From positions 5,208,001 to 5,272,000 of the forward strand of contig NZ_CP092362.2 of assembly GCF_022370635.2 (NCBI RefSeq): a DNA stretch of 64,000 nucleotides, written 5' to 3'. Under the pieces are notes generated by a model. It was given only the letters and a program-made list of their open reading frames with translations. It did not search any database and had not been told where the DNA came from. Source of the stretch: Mycolicibacterium crocinum (GTDB taxonomy: Bacteria > Actinomycetota > Actinomycetes > Mycobacteriales > Mycobacteriaceae). Shown here piece after piece: positions 40,545 through 47,975 of this stretch; position 1 is the stretch's first letter; each line of letters opens with the position of its first letter. The translations under genes and the position numbers were made by a program.

Positions 40545-41177
40545 ATGCGCACCCACGGCTGGTCGGGGTCGGCGCCTGCCACCGACGAGGAAGCAGTCGC
40601 GCGGATTCTGGCGGCGGCCAACCAGGCGATCGACGTCCGCGGCGCCGACCTGAGCATCGCCGACGTGGCCCGCACCTTGGGCGTCACCCGCCAAACGGTC
40701 TATCGCTACTTCCCCAGCACCGACGCGCTGTTGCAGGCCGCGGCCATGGCGGCGGCGAGCGGATTTCTCGACCGGATGGCCGAGCACCTGGCCGGCATCA
40801 CCGACCCGGCCGAGGCGGTGACCGAAGGCATTGCGGCCGCAGTGGAAGCGCTGCCCAACGACAAGCACATGGGTCTGCTGCTCGGGCCGGAACGGCTCGG
40901 TGCATTCAGCGCCGAGGTCACCTCGGACGTCGCGCTATCTTTCGCCGGGTCGATGTTGCGTCGCTTCGATGTTGATTGGGCCGCAGCAGGATTCAGCGAT
41001 GACGAACTCATCGAACTCGCCGAGCACATTCTCCGCATTATTCAGTCGTTCATGCTCGACCCGGGCCGTCCACCCCGGCAGGGCGACGGGTTGCGCCGGT
41101 ATCTGCGCCGCTGGGTCGGCGCGGCGTTGCTGACGTCCGCTACGGCGCCGGAGCGCTCTGCTGCACCTGGGCGTTGA
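40545..41177 (+). CDS. TetR-family regulator
   Basis: A 210-residue TetR regulator with helix-turn-helix IADVARTLGVTRQTVYRYFPSTDAL at about residues 38-62 and a helical C-terminal domain. ATG 40545 comes one base after the previous stop. As the last gene of the CYP125-like group, it is the natural candidate to bind the inverted repeat at 38832-38856. It overlaps the convergent small gene by 38 bases. Ligand is unknown. Confidence 0.88.
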   Translation: MRTHGWSGSAPATDEEAVARILAAANQAIDVRGADLSIADVARTLGVTRQTVYRYFPSTDALLQAAAMAAASGFLDRMAEHLAGITDPAEAVTEGIAAAVEALPNDKHMGLLLGPERLGAFSAEVTSDVALSFAGSMLRRFDVDWAAAGFSDDELIELAEHILRIIQSFMLDPGRPPRQGDGLRRYLRRWVGAALLTSATAPERSAAPGR

Positions 41178-41421
41178 TCGGCGCGGAGATCGCCGAGTGG
41201 CCGACCATGTCGCTCGGGTCGTGGGCGGGCCACACGACGGCGGCAAAGATCGCGCACGCCGACACCACCGGCGGGCAGAGCACGGTCACGGTCGTGTCGA
41301 TGGCGCCCACCCATTTGGATGCTTGACGAACGACCTTGCTGCGCTTGGTCGCCGGCTCCGTCCACATGCTGAGCATGGTCGGGGCAGTCCATGACTGGTC
41401 GTACATGGTCATAGAAGTCAT
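41140..41421 (-). CDS. Small membrane protein of unknown function
   Basis: A 93-residue protein with one clear hydrophobic segment, about residues 43-64 (TTVTVLCPPVVSACAIFAAVVW), and a short cytoplasmic or N-terminal polar part. ATG 41421 follows AGGAG by 6 bases, good evidence for translation. It ends in a Gln/Ala/Pro-rich tail (APINAQVQQSAPAP). It overlaps the TetR gene 3' end by 38 bases. A palindromic site lies about 70 bases upstream. I do not recognise a family. Confidence 0.6.
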   Translation of the reverse strand: MTSMTMYDQSWTAPTMLSMWTEPATKRSKVVRQASKWVGAIDTTVTVLCPPVVSACAIFAAVVWPAHDPSDMVGHSAISAPINAQVQQSAPAP

Positions 41422-41488
41422 CACCACTCCTAACCGCTAACCGTGATCGACGCCCGCGGCGCTCGATTTCACTTCGGTAACACTGGTG

Positions 41489-41507
41489 CACAAATGTCAC
41501 ATTTGTG
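41489..41507. promoter_or_regulatory. 19-bp palindromic site upstream of the small membrane gene
   Basis: Perfect 8-bp arms CACAAATG (41489-41496) and CATTTGTG (41500-41507) surround TCA. An overlapping dyad TGTCAC-ATTT-GTGACA covers 41495-41510. The site lies in the 210-bp spacer between two minus-strand genes and resembles CRP- or TetR-type operators only loosely. Confidence 0.5.
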
Positions 41508-41579
41508 ACACGGCGCGATAACCGTTTGCGATCTGCGCGTTTCCTTACCGTTGTCTTACCGACCTCTTTGTTATGGAGG

Positions 41580-41622
41580 CGCTGCAGTCTGTCCGCCGGA
41601 GGGAGGCGAACAGACTGCAGCG
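41580..41622 (-). terminator. Strong hairpin terminator after the Ala-rich secreted protein gene
   Basis: Perfect 13-bp arms CGCTGCAGTCTGT (41580-41592) and ACAGACTGCAGCG (41610-41622) flank a 17-base loop, 9 bases beyond the stop codon of the secreted protein gene. No T-run follows, as usual in mycobacteria. Confidence 0.8.
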
Positions 41623-41631
41623 GCGATCGGC

Positions 41632-42459
41632 CTACTGCCCGGTGCGGCCTTGGTGCACCGCCTTGGCGGCATCCTGTGCTGCCTGCTGGCGAGTCGCCTT
41701 AATCTGGTTGTGGGCGTCGGCCATCTGGGCGTGGTTGTCAGCGATTTCAGCGTGTGCGGTGCTGCGTTGGGCGTCGATCTGTTGGGCGGCTTCCTGCTTG
41801 CTGATATCACCTGCTCGGGCGCTTTGCCGCACCGCGACATCTTCACTGAGCGCGGTCCGCCGGATCGACGCGTTCTCCTGGGCGTCGGCGACGATCGTCG
41901 AACGGGTCATCGCGTTGTCCTTCTTGGCCGTGTCGAGGATGGCCTTCACATCCTGCGCCGTGCTTCCGTCATGGTTGTCGGTGGCGACGGTCTGCGCCGC
42001 CATCGTCGTAGTTGCGTCGTGGCCGTCGGCGATGATGGTGCGGATGTCAGCCGCCGCGCTCTGCCGGGTCTGATGGATGTCCGCATGGGAGGCGGCGATC
42101 GCCTGGCGCGCAGCGTTGTCGGCGCTGCGGGCCGTGTCGAGGATTGCTGTGATCTGTCCGTCGCCGACAGACCCGGTGAGAACGCTGGAGCCGATGGCGT
42201 GGACCGTTTCGCGGCGGGTCGTGTGAATCGCCCGCCGTTCAGCGGCGATGTCGCCGCGTTCGGCGTGCACGGCGGTGTGCGCCGCGGCCAGGACATCGTG
42301 GATCGCCGACGATATCTCGGTGGGCAGCGCGGCGAGCCGCCACGCGGCAGTCGAGTTCAGCGGTCCGGCGGCGAGCCCGGAGACCGAGATCGCGGCTGCA
42401 GCGCTCATTGCGGCTATCGCCGCGACGGACGAACGCTGCGCCTGATTGGTGAAGGTCAT
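41632..42459 (-). CDS. Exported Ala-rich helical protein with internal repeats
   Basis: A 275-residue protein of unknown family. The N-terminus has a hydrophobic Ala-rich stretch (about residues 11-31) that fits a signal peptide with cleavage near GLAAG. The rest is predicted almost wholly helical, rich in Ala, Asp, His, Gln and Arg, with no Cys or Trp after residue 40. Two related segments start AILDTA at residues 105 and 173, 68 apart, each running some 45 residues. ATG 42459 has AGAGGA upstream. A strong terminator follows. It may be a coiled-coil periplasmic or cell-surface protein. Confidence 0.72.
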   Translation of the reverse strand: MTFTNQAQRSSVAAIAAMSAAAAISVSGLAAGPLNSTAAWRLAALPTEISSAIHDVLAAAHTAVHAERGDIAAERRAIHTTRRETVHAIGSSVLTGSVGDGQITAILDTARSADNAARQAIAASHADIHQTRQSAAADIRTIIADGHDATTTMAAQTVATDNHDGSTAQDVKAILDTAKKDNAMTRSTIVADAQENASIRRTALSEDVAVRQSARAGDISKQEAAQQIDAQRSTAHAEIADNHAQMADAHNQIKATRQQAAQDAAKAVHQGRTGQ

Positions 42460-42652
42460 TGCTGTTCCTCTCGCTTGTATGACTAGGTCTGTGAGGCAAC
42501 GGGATTCACGTTGCCACAGCGATCAGTTGATCAGCTGCGGTGTTGGCTCGGTGTTTGCGCGACAAGGCCCTAACGACAGCCCAACAGTGTTGCTGCTCAA
42601 CTGAAGTCCGGCCGCTCAGCAGCGGCCTCGACGACAACGAAGGGAATGTGAG

Positions 42653-43030
42653 ATGGCGATTGGGCGTACAACGCTGACATCAGGACTTGCCGCCATAGGG
42701 TTTAGCTCCGCCGTGGCGACCGGTCTGGCATCGGCACAACCCGATCTCAGCCCGTTGGTCAACACCACATGCACCTATCAACAAGTGATGGCGGCACTGG
42801 GGGCACAAGCCCCTGACCTCGCCGCCGAGCTCTCGAAATACCCACCAGCGCAGGCGAAGTTACAAAAATTCCTGGCAGCTCCGATCGATACCAGGCAGAA
42901 GCTGATCCAGCAAGCCTTGGCGAGCCATCCACAATGGCAGACGACGATCGACGAGAAGACCGGCACATCTCAAGGGCAGCAAGCACAATCGGTGCTGCTC
43001 GCGGTGGCCGGCACCTGTAACAACTACTGA
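42653..43030 (+). CDS. Hemophore-like secreted protein (first)
   Basis: A 125-residue exported protein with a signal peptide (cleavage near ASA at 26-28) and a small helical domain bearing two Cys (Cys40 in NTTCTYQQ, Cys122 in AGTCNNY) likely joined in a disulfide. This layout is that of mycobacterial hemophore-related proteins such as Rv0203, which bind heme outside the cell. ATG 42653 has GAAGGGAATGTGAG upstream. It is convergent with the histidine kinase, overlapping it by 7 bases. Heme binding is inferred from family, not from visible ligands. Confidence 0.8.
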   Translation: MAIGRTTLTSGLAAIGFSSAVATGLASAQPDLSPLVNTTCTYQQVMAALGAQAPDLAAELSKYPPAQAKLQKFLAAPIDTRQKLIQQALASHPQWQTTIDEKTGTSQGQQAQSVLLAVAGTCNNY

Positions 43031-44286
43031 GGCAGAGGAAAGACGACCTCGACAGTCAGTCCGCCGCGAGGACCCGGTGTCGCGTCAACACGTCCACCGT
43101 GTGCGTGGGCCACCGCCCGCACGATCGACAACCCGAGGCCTGCCCCGCTGAACACCGGGGTGCCAGATTGCTCATCGTCGCCAAGCCGCCGAAATGGCTC
43201 GAACATGACTTCCACGTCGGCCTCCGACACCGCCGGTCCGGAATTCTCCACACGCACCCGGGCTGCGCGGGCATCGGCCGTCACACCGACATGCACCCAC
43301 CCTCCCTTTCGGATGTTGTAGCGAACGGCGTTGTCGGTGAGGTTGTCGATGAGCCGCTGCACAAGAGCCGGATCACCCACCACCCGTGCGGGATTGATCC
43401 TCGAGGAGAGCTGGATGCCGGCCTGCCTGGCCTGCTCGCCGACACCGGCCACGGCCCGGTGCGCCGCCTCGGCCAGATCCACCTGTACCAATCGGTCGAT
43501 GCGCTGATCACTGCTGGCCAGTACGAGCAGTCCGTCGATGAGCCGCTCGTTCCGCTTGTTCACGCCCAATAGCGTCTCGGCGAGCCGGCGCGTCGGCTCG
43601 ACCAGGTCAGGATCTTCGAGCGCCACCTCGATGACCGTCCGGTTGATCGCCAACGGCGTTCGCAACTCGTGAGAGGCGTTGGCCACGAACCGATATCTAC
43701 TGTCAAAGGCCTTATCCAGCCGCTCGAGCATCGCATCGAAGGTGTCCGCCAGCTCTTTGATCTCATCGGGCGGGCCGTTCAGGGAAATGCGCTCGTGAAG
43801 GTTACGGTCCACGACGCGGCGCGCGGTGGCGGTGATCTCCTGCAGCGGCCGCAAAACCCGCCCCGCCAGGACCCAACCGGACGCGAACGCCGCCAGGCCG
43901 ACAACGGCCAGGCATGCCAGAGACCAGACCAACACCGCGCGCAGCGTGTCGTGCCGCTGTTGTTCGGCCTGCTTACTCAGACCGACGACAAGGTCCTCGA
44001 GCAACGGGTGTGCCTGCATTCCGCGCTGCCCCAGGAAAGCCTGCGCTGTTTCCAACGCGTTGACCCCGGGGCTGTTGTCCAGGGACTGCCGCACGTAGAA
44101 ATACATCACCGCCACCAGCATCGCGCCCGCAATGAAGAACGCCCCGCCGTAGAACACGGTCAGCCGAGTTCTGATGGTCCTGCCCCGCAGCGGCCAACCC
44201 TGCAGCTGCGGTGTCCGGAATGTTCGCACCCCTTCATCGTCGCCGATCCAGCGTTGGCCTGCCGTGAGGGAGTACTCGCCGACCAC
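43024..44286 (-). CDS. Two-component sensor histidine kinase
   Basis: A 420-residue membrane histidine kinase. Two membrane segments (about 42-63 and 117-139) enclose a short extracytoplasmic loop of some 53 residues. A HAMP region (about 140-192), the H-box FVANASHELRTPLA (His206), the N-box NLTDNAVRYN and the G-box GAGLGLSIV follow. The small sensor loop fits a membrane- or protein-contact sensor. GTG 44286 is uncertain; a shorter start is possible. Its gene stands between two hemophore-like genes. The cognate response regulator is 1 kb away on the opposite strand. Confidence 0.93.
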   Translation of the reverse strand: MVGEYSLTAGQRWIGDDEGVRTFRTPQLQGWPLRGRTIRTRLTVFYGGAFFIAGAMLVAVMYFYVRQSLDNSPGVNALETAQAFLGQRGMQAHPLLEDLVVGLSKQAEQQRHDTLRAVLVWSLACLAVVGLAAFASGWVLAGRVLRPLQEITATARRVVDRNLHERISLNGPPDEIKELADTFDAMLERLDKAFDSRYRFVANASHELRTPLAINRTVIEVALEDPDLVEPTRRLAETLLGVNKRNERLIDGLLVLASSDQRIDRLVQVDLAEAAHRAVAGVGEQARQAGIQLSSRINPARVVGDPALVQRLIDNLTDNAVRYNIRKGGWVHVGVTADARAARVRVENSGPAVSEADVEVMFEPFRRLGDDEQSGTPVFSGAGLGLSIVRAVAHAHGGRVDATPGPRGGLTVEVVFPLPQ

Positions 44287-44303
44287 CCCGTCGCCGCTAT
44301 CGC

Positions 44304-44678
44304 TCAGCCACCGAGCGGACCGGTCGGCAGTGCGACGCCGCAGCGCTGCGCGAACTCATTGAGCGGGGCGCGCAGATTCTGGAGGTCAGCACGCACAGCC
44401 GGGTTTGCGTCGAGATACCGCTGTGCATCAGCGCGCATCTGAGCACGAGGCTCACCCTTGAGTCTTGTGAACGCATCGTTGACATCGGGATGCACGTCGA
44501 GATAGTCCGCTGTACTGCCGGCGACCGCCGCTACCGTGCGGGCCAGTCCGCTGGCGGTGCAGTCGGCGGCGGCTGTCGCGGGACTGGCCGGCGCGACGGC
44601 CAGGAGTGCGCCGACGGCAGCGACGCCGACGACAATGCGTCGGCCTGCCGACGCCGGAGTGTTGAATCTGGTGGCCAT
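44304..44678 (-). CDS. Hemophore-like secreted protein (second)
   Basis: A 124-residue exported protein with a signal peptide (Arg-rich start, hydrophobic residues 15-30, cleavage near ATAAA) and two Cys (Cys40 and Cys113) placed as in the first hemophore-like protein. The helical middle contains YLDVHPDVNDAFTRL and AQRYLDANPAVRADL, typical of hemophore-related proteins. ATG 44678 follows AAAGGA. It lies 17 bases upstream of the histidine kinase and is probably cotranscribed with it. Confidence 0.85.
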   Translation of the reverse strand: MATRFNTPASAGRRIVVGVAAVGALLAVAPASPATAAADCTASGLARTVAAVAGSTADYLDVHPDVNDAFTRLKGEPRAQMRADAQRYLDANPAVRADLQNLRAPLNEFAQRCGVALPTGPLGG

Positions 44679-44848
44679 TGATGGGGCCGTCCTTTCGATC
44701 GTCTCATCGCGCCCACCGGACGATGGACGCGTGAATCATCCTGTCGCCACGGTTGTTTGGTCAGCGTGAGGACATTCCTCACCGTGATCGAACACCGGGC
44801 GCACCACACTTGCGACTGCACGAATCCATCTACCCGAGAGGAAGATTC

Positions 44849-45172
44849 ATGATGAAGTACCGAACGATCACCCAGTGGGCACTGGCCGGTTTGGCAGGTG
44901 TCGCTGTTGCGGTCACCCTTCCGGTGGCAGCGGCCAACGCCGACCCGGGGGTGGGCTGGGGTGCACCGGGACCCGGCATCCTGCCCGGACTCGGATTTGG
45001 CGGCGTCGGTGGTCCGGCTTCAGGGCTCGGCGTTTTGCCGGGTGCCGGGCTGGGCGCTCCGGGCGCCGGTGTATTGCCCGGGCCGGGTCTCGGTGGCCTG
45101 GGCGGACCGTTATCCGGGCTTGGAGTGCTGCCCGGCGCGGGCATCGGACTCCCGGGCCCCGGCCTGATCTGA
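44849..45172 (+). CDS. Secreted Gly/Pro-rich low-complexity protein
   Basis: A 107-residue secreted protein. The signal peptide (residues 1-31, ending ANA) is followed by about 75 residues made almost only of Gly, Pro, Leu, Ala and Val. A repeat GGPASGLGVLPGAG (54-67) recurs as GGPLSGLGVLPGAG (85-98), 31 residues on. There is no Cys or charged residue in the mature part beyond the first Asp. ATG 44849 has GAGAGGAAG upstream. It may be an elastin-like cell-wall or extracellular protein; function is unknown. Confidence 0.78.
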   Translation: MMKYRTITQWALAGLAGVAVAVTLPVAAANADPGVGWGAPGPGILPGLGFGGVGGPASGLGVLPGAGLGAPGAGVLPGPGLGGLGGPLSGLGVLPGAGIGLPGPGLI

Positions 45173-45287
45173 GCAGGTGAACGCGGGCGTGTGGCGCGCC
45201 GGTCGACTGAGCCCGCCGCACGCCCGCCACCGTGGGTTCCCAACTTCCAAACAGCCGCCCAACAGAACCGAGAGCATACTTTCGGGC

Positions 45288-45944
45288 ATGCGGGTGTTGG
45301 TCGTCGAAGACGAGGTTGTACTCGCCGACGCCATCGCCGCTGGTCTGCGCCGCCATGCAATGGCGGTCGATATCGCCTATGACGGCGCCAGCGGACTCGA
45401 ACGCGCGAGCATCAACGATTACGACGTAATCGTGCTCGACCGGGGACTTCCCGTGGTCTCCGGCGACGACGTCTGCGCCGAACTGTCCACCTCCGGACGG
45501 CTTGCGCGGATTCTGATGCTCACTGCGGCCAGCGCGGTGGCCGACCGTGTCAACGGTCTGCAATTGGGTGCCGACGACTACTTGAGCAAGCCATTCGCGT
45601 TCACCGAGCTGGTGGCCAGGGTGCAGGCCCTGAGCCGGCGATCCCAAGCAGCCGTCCCACCGGTGTTAGAACGCAGCGGCATCCGGCTCGACCCGCACAT
45701 GCTCACCGTAACTCGCGATGGAACACCGGTGGGCCTGTCCCGCAAGGAATTCGGCGTACTGGCTGAGCTGCTTCGCGCCGATGGGGCCGTGGTCTCGGCC
45801 GAGCACCTCCTGGAAAAGGTCTGGGATGAGAATGCCGATCCCTTCACCGGAGCAGTGCGCTACACCATCATGATGGTGCGCCGAAAGCTCGGCCCGCCGC
45901 CCATCATCGACACCGAAACAGGTGCCGGATATCGCCTGGCCTGA
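45288..45944 (+). CDS. OmpR-family response regulator (TcrA-like)
   Basis: A 218-residue response regulator. The receiver domain has acidic pocket Glu7-Asp8, phospho-acceptor Asp51 (VIVLDRGLP) and Lys101 (YLSKPF). A winged-helix DNA-binding domain follows at about residues 125-218 with AVRYTIMMVRRKLG as recognition helix. It is close by recall to M. tuberculosis TcrA. ATG 45288 follows CATACT by about 8 bases, so a leaderless start is plausible. The partner kinase is the one at 43024-44286, separated by two secreted-protein genes on different strands. Confidence 0.93.
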   Translation: MRVLVVEDEVVLADAIAAGLRRHAMAVDIAYDGASGLERASINDYDVIVLDRGLPVVSGDDVCAELSTSGRLARILMLTAASAVADRVNGLQLGADDYLSKPFAFTELVARVQALSRRSQAAVPPVLERSGIRLDPHMLTVTRDGTPVGLSRKEFGVLAELLRADGAVVSAEHLLEKVWDENADPFTGAVRYTIMMVRRKLGPPPIIDTETGAGYRLA

Positions 45945-45954
45945 ATGGGCTGGG

Positions 45955-47166
45955 CTATCCTCCGCACTCGGCGATGCGCCGACGCAGGAAGGCCCGGCCG
46001 GGTTCCGAGCCGTTGAGGCTCAGCGCTTCCCGGTAGCACTGCACCGCCTCGTCAAGCCTGCCGGCCCGGCGCAACAGGTCCGCACGCACGGTCGGTACCA
46101 AGGCCGACCGGCCCAGCCGTGGATCGTGCGCGACCTTCTCGAGCACAGCCAGGCCCACCTGCGGTCCGTCCCGGAAGCCGATTGCCAATGCGCGGTTCAC
46201 GCCCACCACCGGGGAGTCCGTCTGCCGCATCAGCTGGTCATAGGCCCGGCAGATGGTTCGCCAGTTCGTCTGCTCCCAGCTCGGGGCCGTTGCGTGGGCG
46301 GCGGCGATCACCGCTTGCGGCAGGTAAGGCCCACCCGCACCCTCGGCCCGTCGCAACGCGTCGAGCCCACGCGCTATTCGACCACGGTTCCATCGGGACC
46401 GGTCCTGCTCATCGAGCGGCACCAGGGCACCCTCGGCGTCGACACGGGTGGATCGCCGTGAATCATGCAGCGACACAAGCGCATATAGCGCGCCGGCATC
46501 CTTGTCGTCAGGCATCAGCGAGCGCAGTTCGTCCGCCAGCCGCACCCCTTCGTCACACATTTCGTCACGAATCGCCGACGGACCGGCCGTGGACCAGTAC
46601 CCTTCGGTGAACACCGAGTAGATGCACGACAGCACATGCGGGGTGCGCTCGTCCAGCAGCTCCGGTGGCGGCACCCGAAGGGGGATGTTGGCGTGCCGGA
46701 TCTTGCCCTTGGCCCGAGTGATGCGCTGTCCGACAGCTGTTTCGGTAGCCAAGAGTGCCCGCGCTATTTCCGGGACCGTCAGGCCGGACACCAGCCGCAG
46801 CGTCAGCGCCAGCTGCGAGGTCCGTTCGAGGGCCGGATGCGCACACGTGAACATCATTCGCAGCTCGTCGTCGCGGACCCGATGCACCTCGCGATCATCG
46901 GTCCATCCGTCGTCCTGCACGGCCGCCAATTCCTTTCCTGTACGCGCTGTTTCGCGGCGCAGGCGGTCTCTCGCCCGATTTCGCGCCGCCGTCATCAACC
47001 ACGCGCCGGGATTGTCGGGAATCCCGTCGCGCGGCCAGCTACGCAGCGCGTCCGCACAGGCCTCCTGGACGGCGTCCTCGGCCACGCCGAGGTCGCCCGA
47101 CCACCGCGCGATCGCGGCCACAACGGGACCCCACTCCCGCCTGAAGACGCCGTCCAGGGAACTCAT
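45955..47166 (-). CDS. ECF42-type RNA polymerase sigma factor
   Basis: A 403-residue extracytoplasmic-function sigma factor. Sigma region 2 (about 1-75, with AVQEACADALRSWPRDGIP and ARNRARDRLRR) and region 4 (about 110-170, with LTVPEIARALLATETAVGQRITRAKGKIR) are followed by a C-terminal extension of about 220 residues containing TPR-like helices. That layout, plus an upstream YCII/DGPF protein, defines the ECF42 group. ATG 47166 directly follows the YCII stop (TAGATG). No anti-sigma factor is adjacent; the extension is thought to control activity in this group. Confidence 0.92.
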   Translation of the reverse strand: MSSLDGVFRREWGPVVAAIARWSGDLGVAEDAVQEACADALRSWPRDGIPDNPGAWLMTAARNRARDRLRRETARTGKELAAVQDDGWTDDREVHRVRDDELRMMFTCAHPALERTSQLALTLRLVSGLTVPEIARALLATETAVGQRITRAKGKIRHANIPLRVPPPELLDERTPHVLSCIYSVFTEGYWSTAGPSAIRDEMCDEGVRLADELRSLMPDDKDAGALYALVSLHDSRRSTRVDAEGALVPLDEQDRSRWNRGRIARGLDALRRAEGAGGPYLPQAVIAAAHATAPSWEQTNWRTICRAYDQLMRQTDSPVVGVNRALAIGFRDGPQVGLAVLEKVAHDPRLGRSALVPTVRADLLRRAGRLDEAVQCYREALSLNGSEPGRAFLRRRIAECGG

Positions 47167-47865
47167 CTACAGCCCGGACACACCCGCCAGCCGGCGCAGC
47201 TCCACGGCCGACGCCGGGATCATCGAGGCGATCTTCGTCGCCTCATCGCGGTCGGCGGCCGACAGAACGTAGTACCCGTTGGCCACCTCGGCGCCCTCCG
47301 CGTAGGGGCCGTCGGTCAGCACCAGCTCGCCGTCGCGGACGCGCACCGTGGTGGCCGTCGCCGGCGGGTGCAGCGGCGCCCCGCCGAGAATGTGCGCCCC
47401 GGCCGCCTTGCCGAACTCGGCGTGCTCAGCCAGGCCGCGATCCCACTCAGGGCTGCCCGGCACGTTCACCTCGTCGGCGGGTTCCAGCAGCAGCGCCAGC
47501 CAATCGGAGTCGGTCGTCGGCCGCCCCACGGCGTTCCAGTGCACCGCGGGCCACACTTCGATCGCCCCATACCTGGCCGCCGGAATCTGGCGGGCCAACT
47601 GCAGCGCATCGTCGAGGTTGTCGGCCTCGAACATGTAGTAGCCGCCGGCCACCTCGGCGCCCTCGGCGTACGGACCGTCGGTGATCACCGGCGCATCGGG
47701 CCCGCCGGTGATCCGGACCGCCTCGGCCGCCGAGCTCAGCGCGTCACCCTCGCGGATGGCCGCCGATTCGCGGGCATGAAAGTCGGCATAGGCCTGCATT
47801 TCCCGGCGCGCTTCCTCGGCGCTGAGGTCACGTTCGGGGGTCTGGAGCAATGCGAAGTAATACAT
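47167..47865 (-). CDS. Tandem YCII (DGPF) domain protein
   Basis: A 232-residue protein made of two YCII-related domains. Each ends with a DGPYAEGAEV motif (ITDGPYAEGAEVAGGYY in the first, LTDGPYAEGAEVANGYY in the second). The first begins MYYFALLQTPERDLS. YCII domains fold like small ferredoxin-type alpha/beta dimers with a possible active-site His/Asp. These proteins are the near-constant partners of ECF42 sigma factors and are thought to be their targets or effectors. It abuts the sigma gene with no spacer. ATG 47865. Confidence 0.9.
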   Translation of the reverse strand: MYYFALLQTPERDLSAEEARREMQAYADFHARESAAIREGDALSSAAEAVRITGGPDAPVITDGPYAEGAEVAGGYYMFEADNLDDALQLARQIPAARYGAIEVWPAVHWNAVGRPTTDSDWLALLLEPADEVNVPGSPEWDRGLAEHAEFGKAAGAHILGGAPLHPPATATTVRVRDGELVLTDGPYAEGAEVANGYYVLSAADRDEATKIASMIPASAVELRRLAGVSGL

Positions 47866-47975
47866 GGCGACGTCCTCTCACGGTAGGGCGTGAAACCCTG
47901 CTGGTCTCACTCTCTACTCCTGCGACGAACGGCGCTCCGGGAATCCGACATCGGCTCGGCACTACTCTGGTCGAG

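Noticed and set aside
41551..42486. Plus-strand ORFs opposite the Ala-rich secreted protein
   Set aside because: They lack ribosome sites and similarity, whereas the minus strand has AGAGGA, a signal peptide and a terminator.
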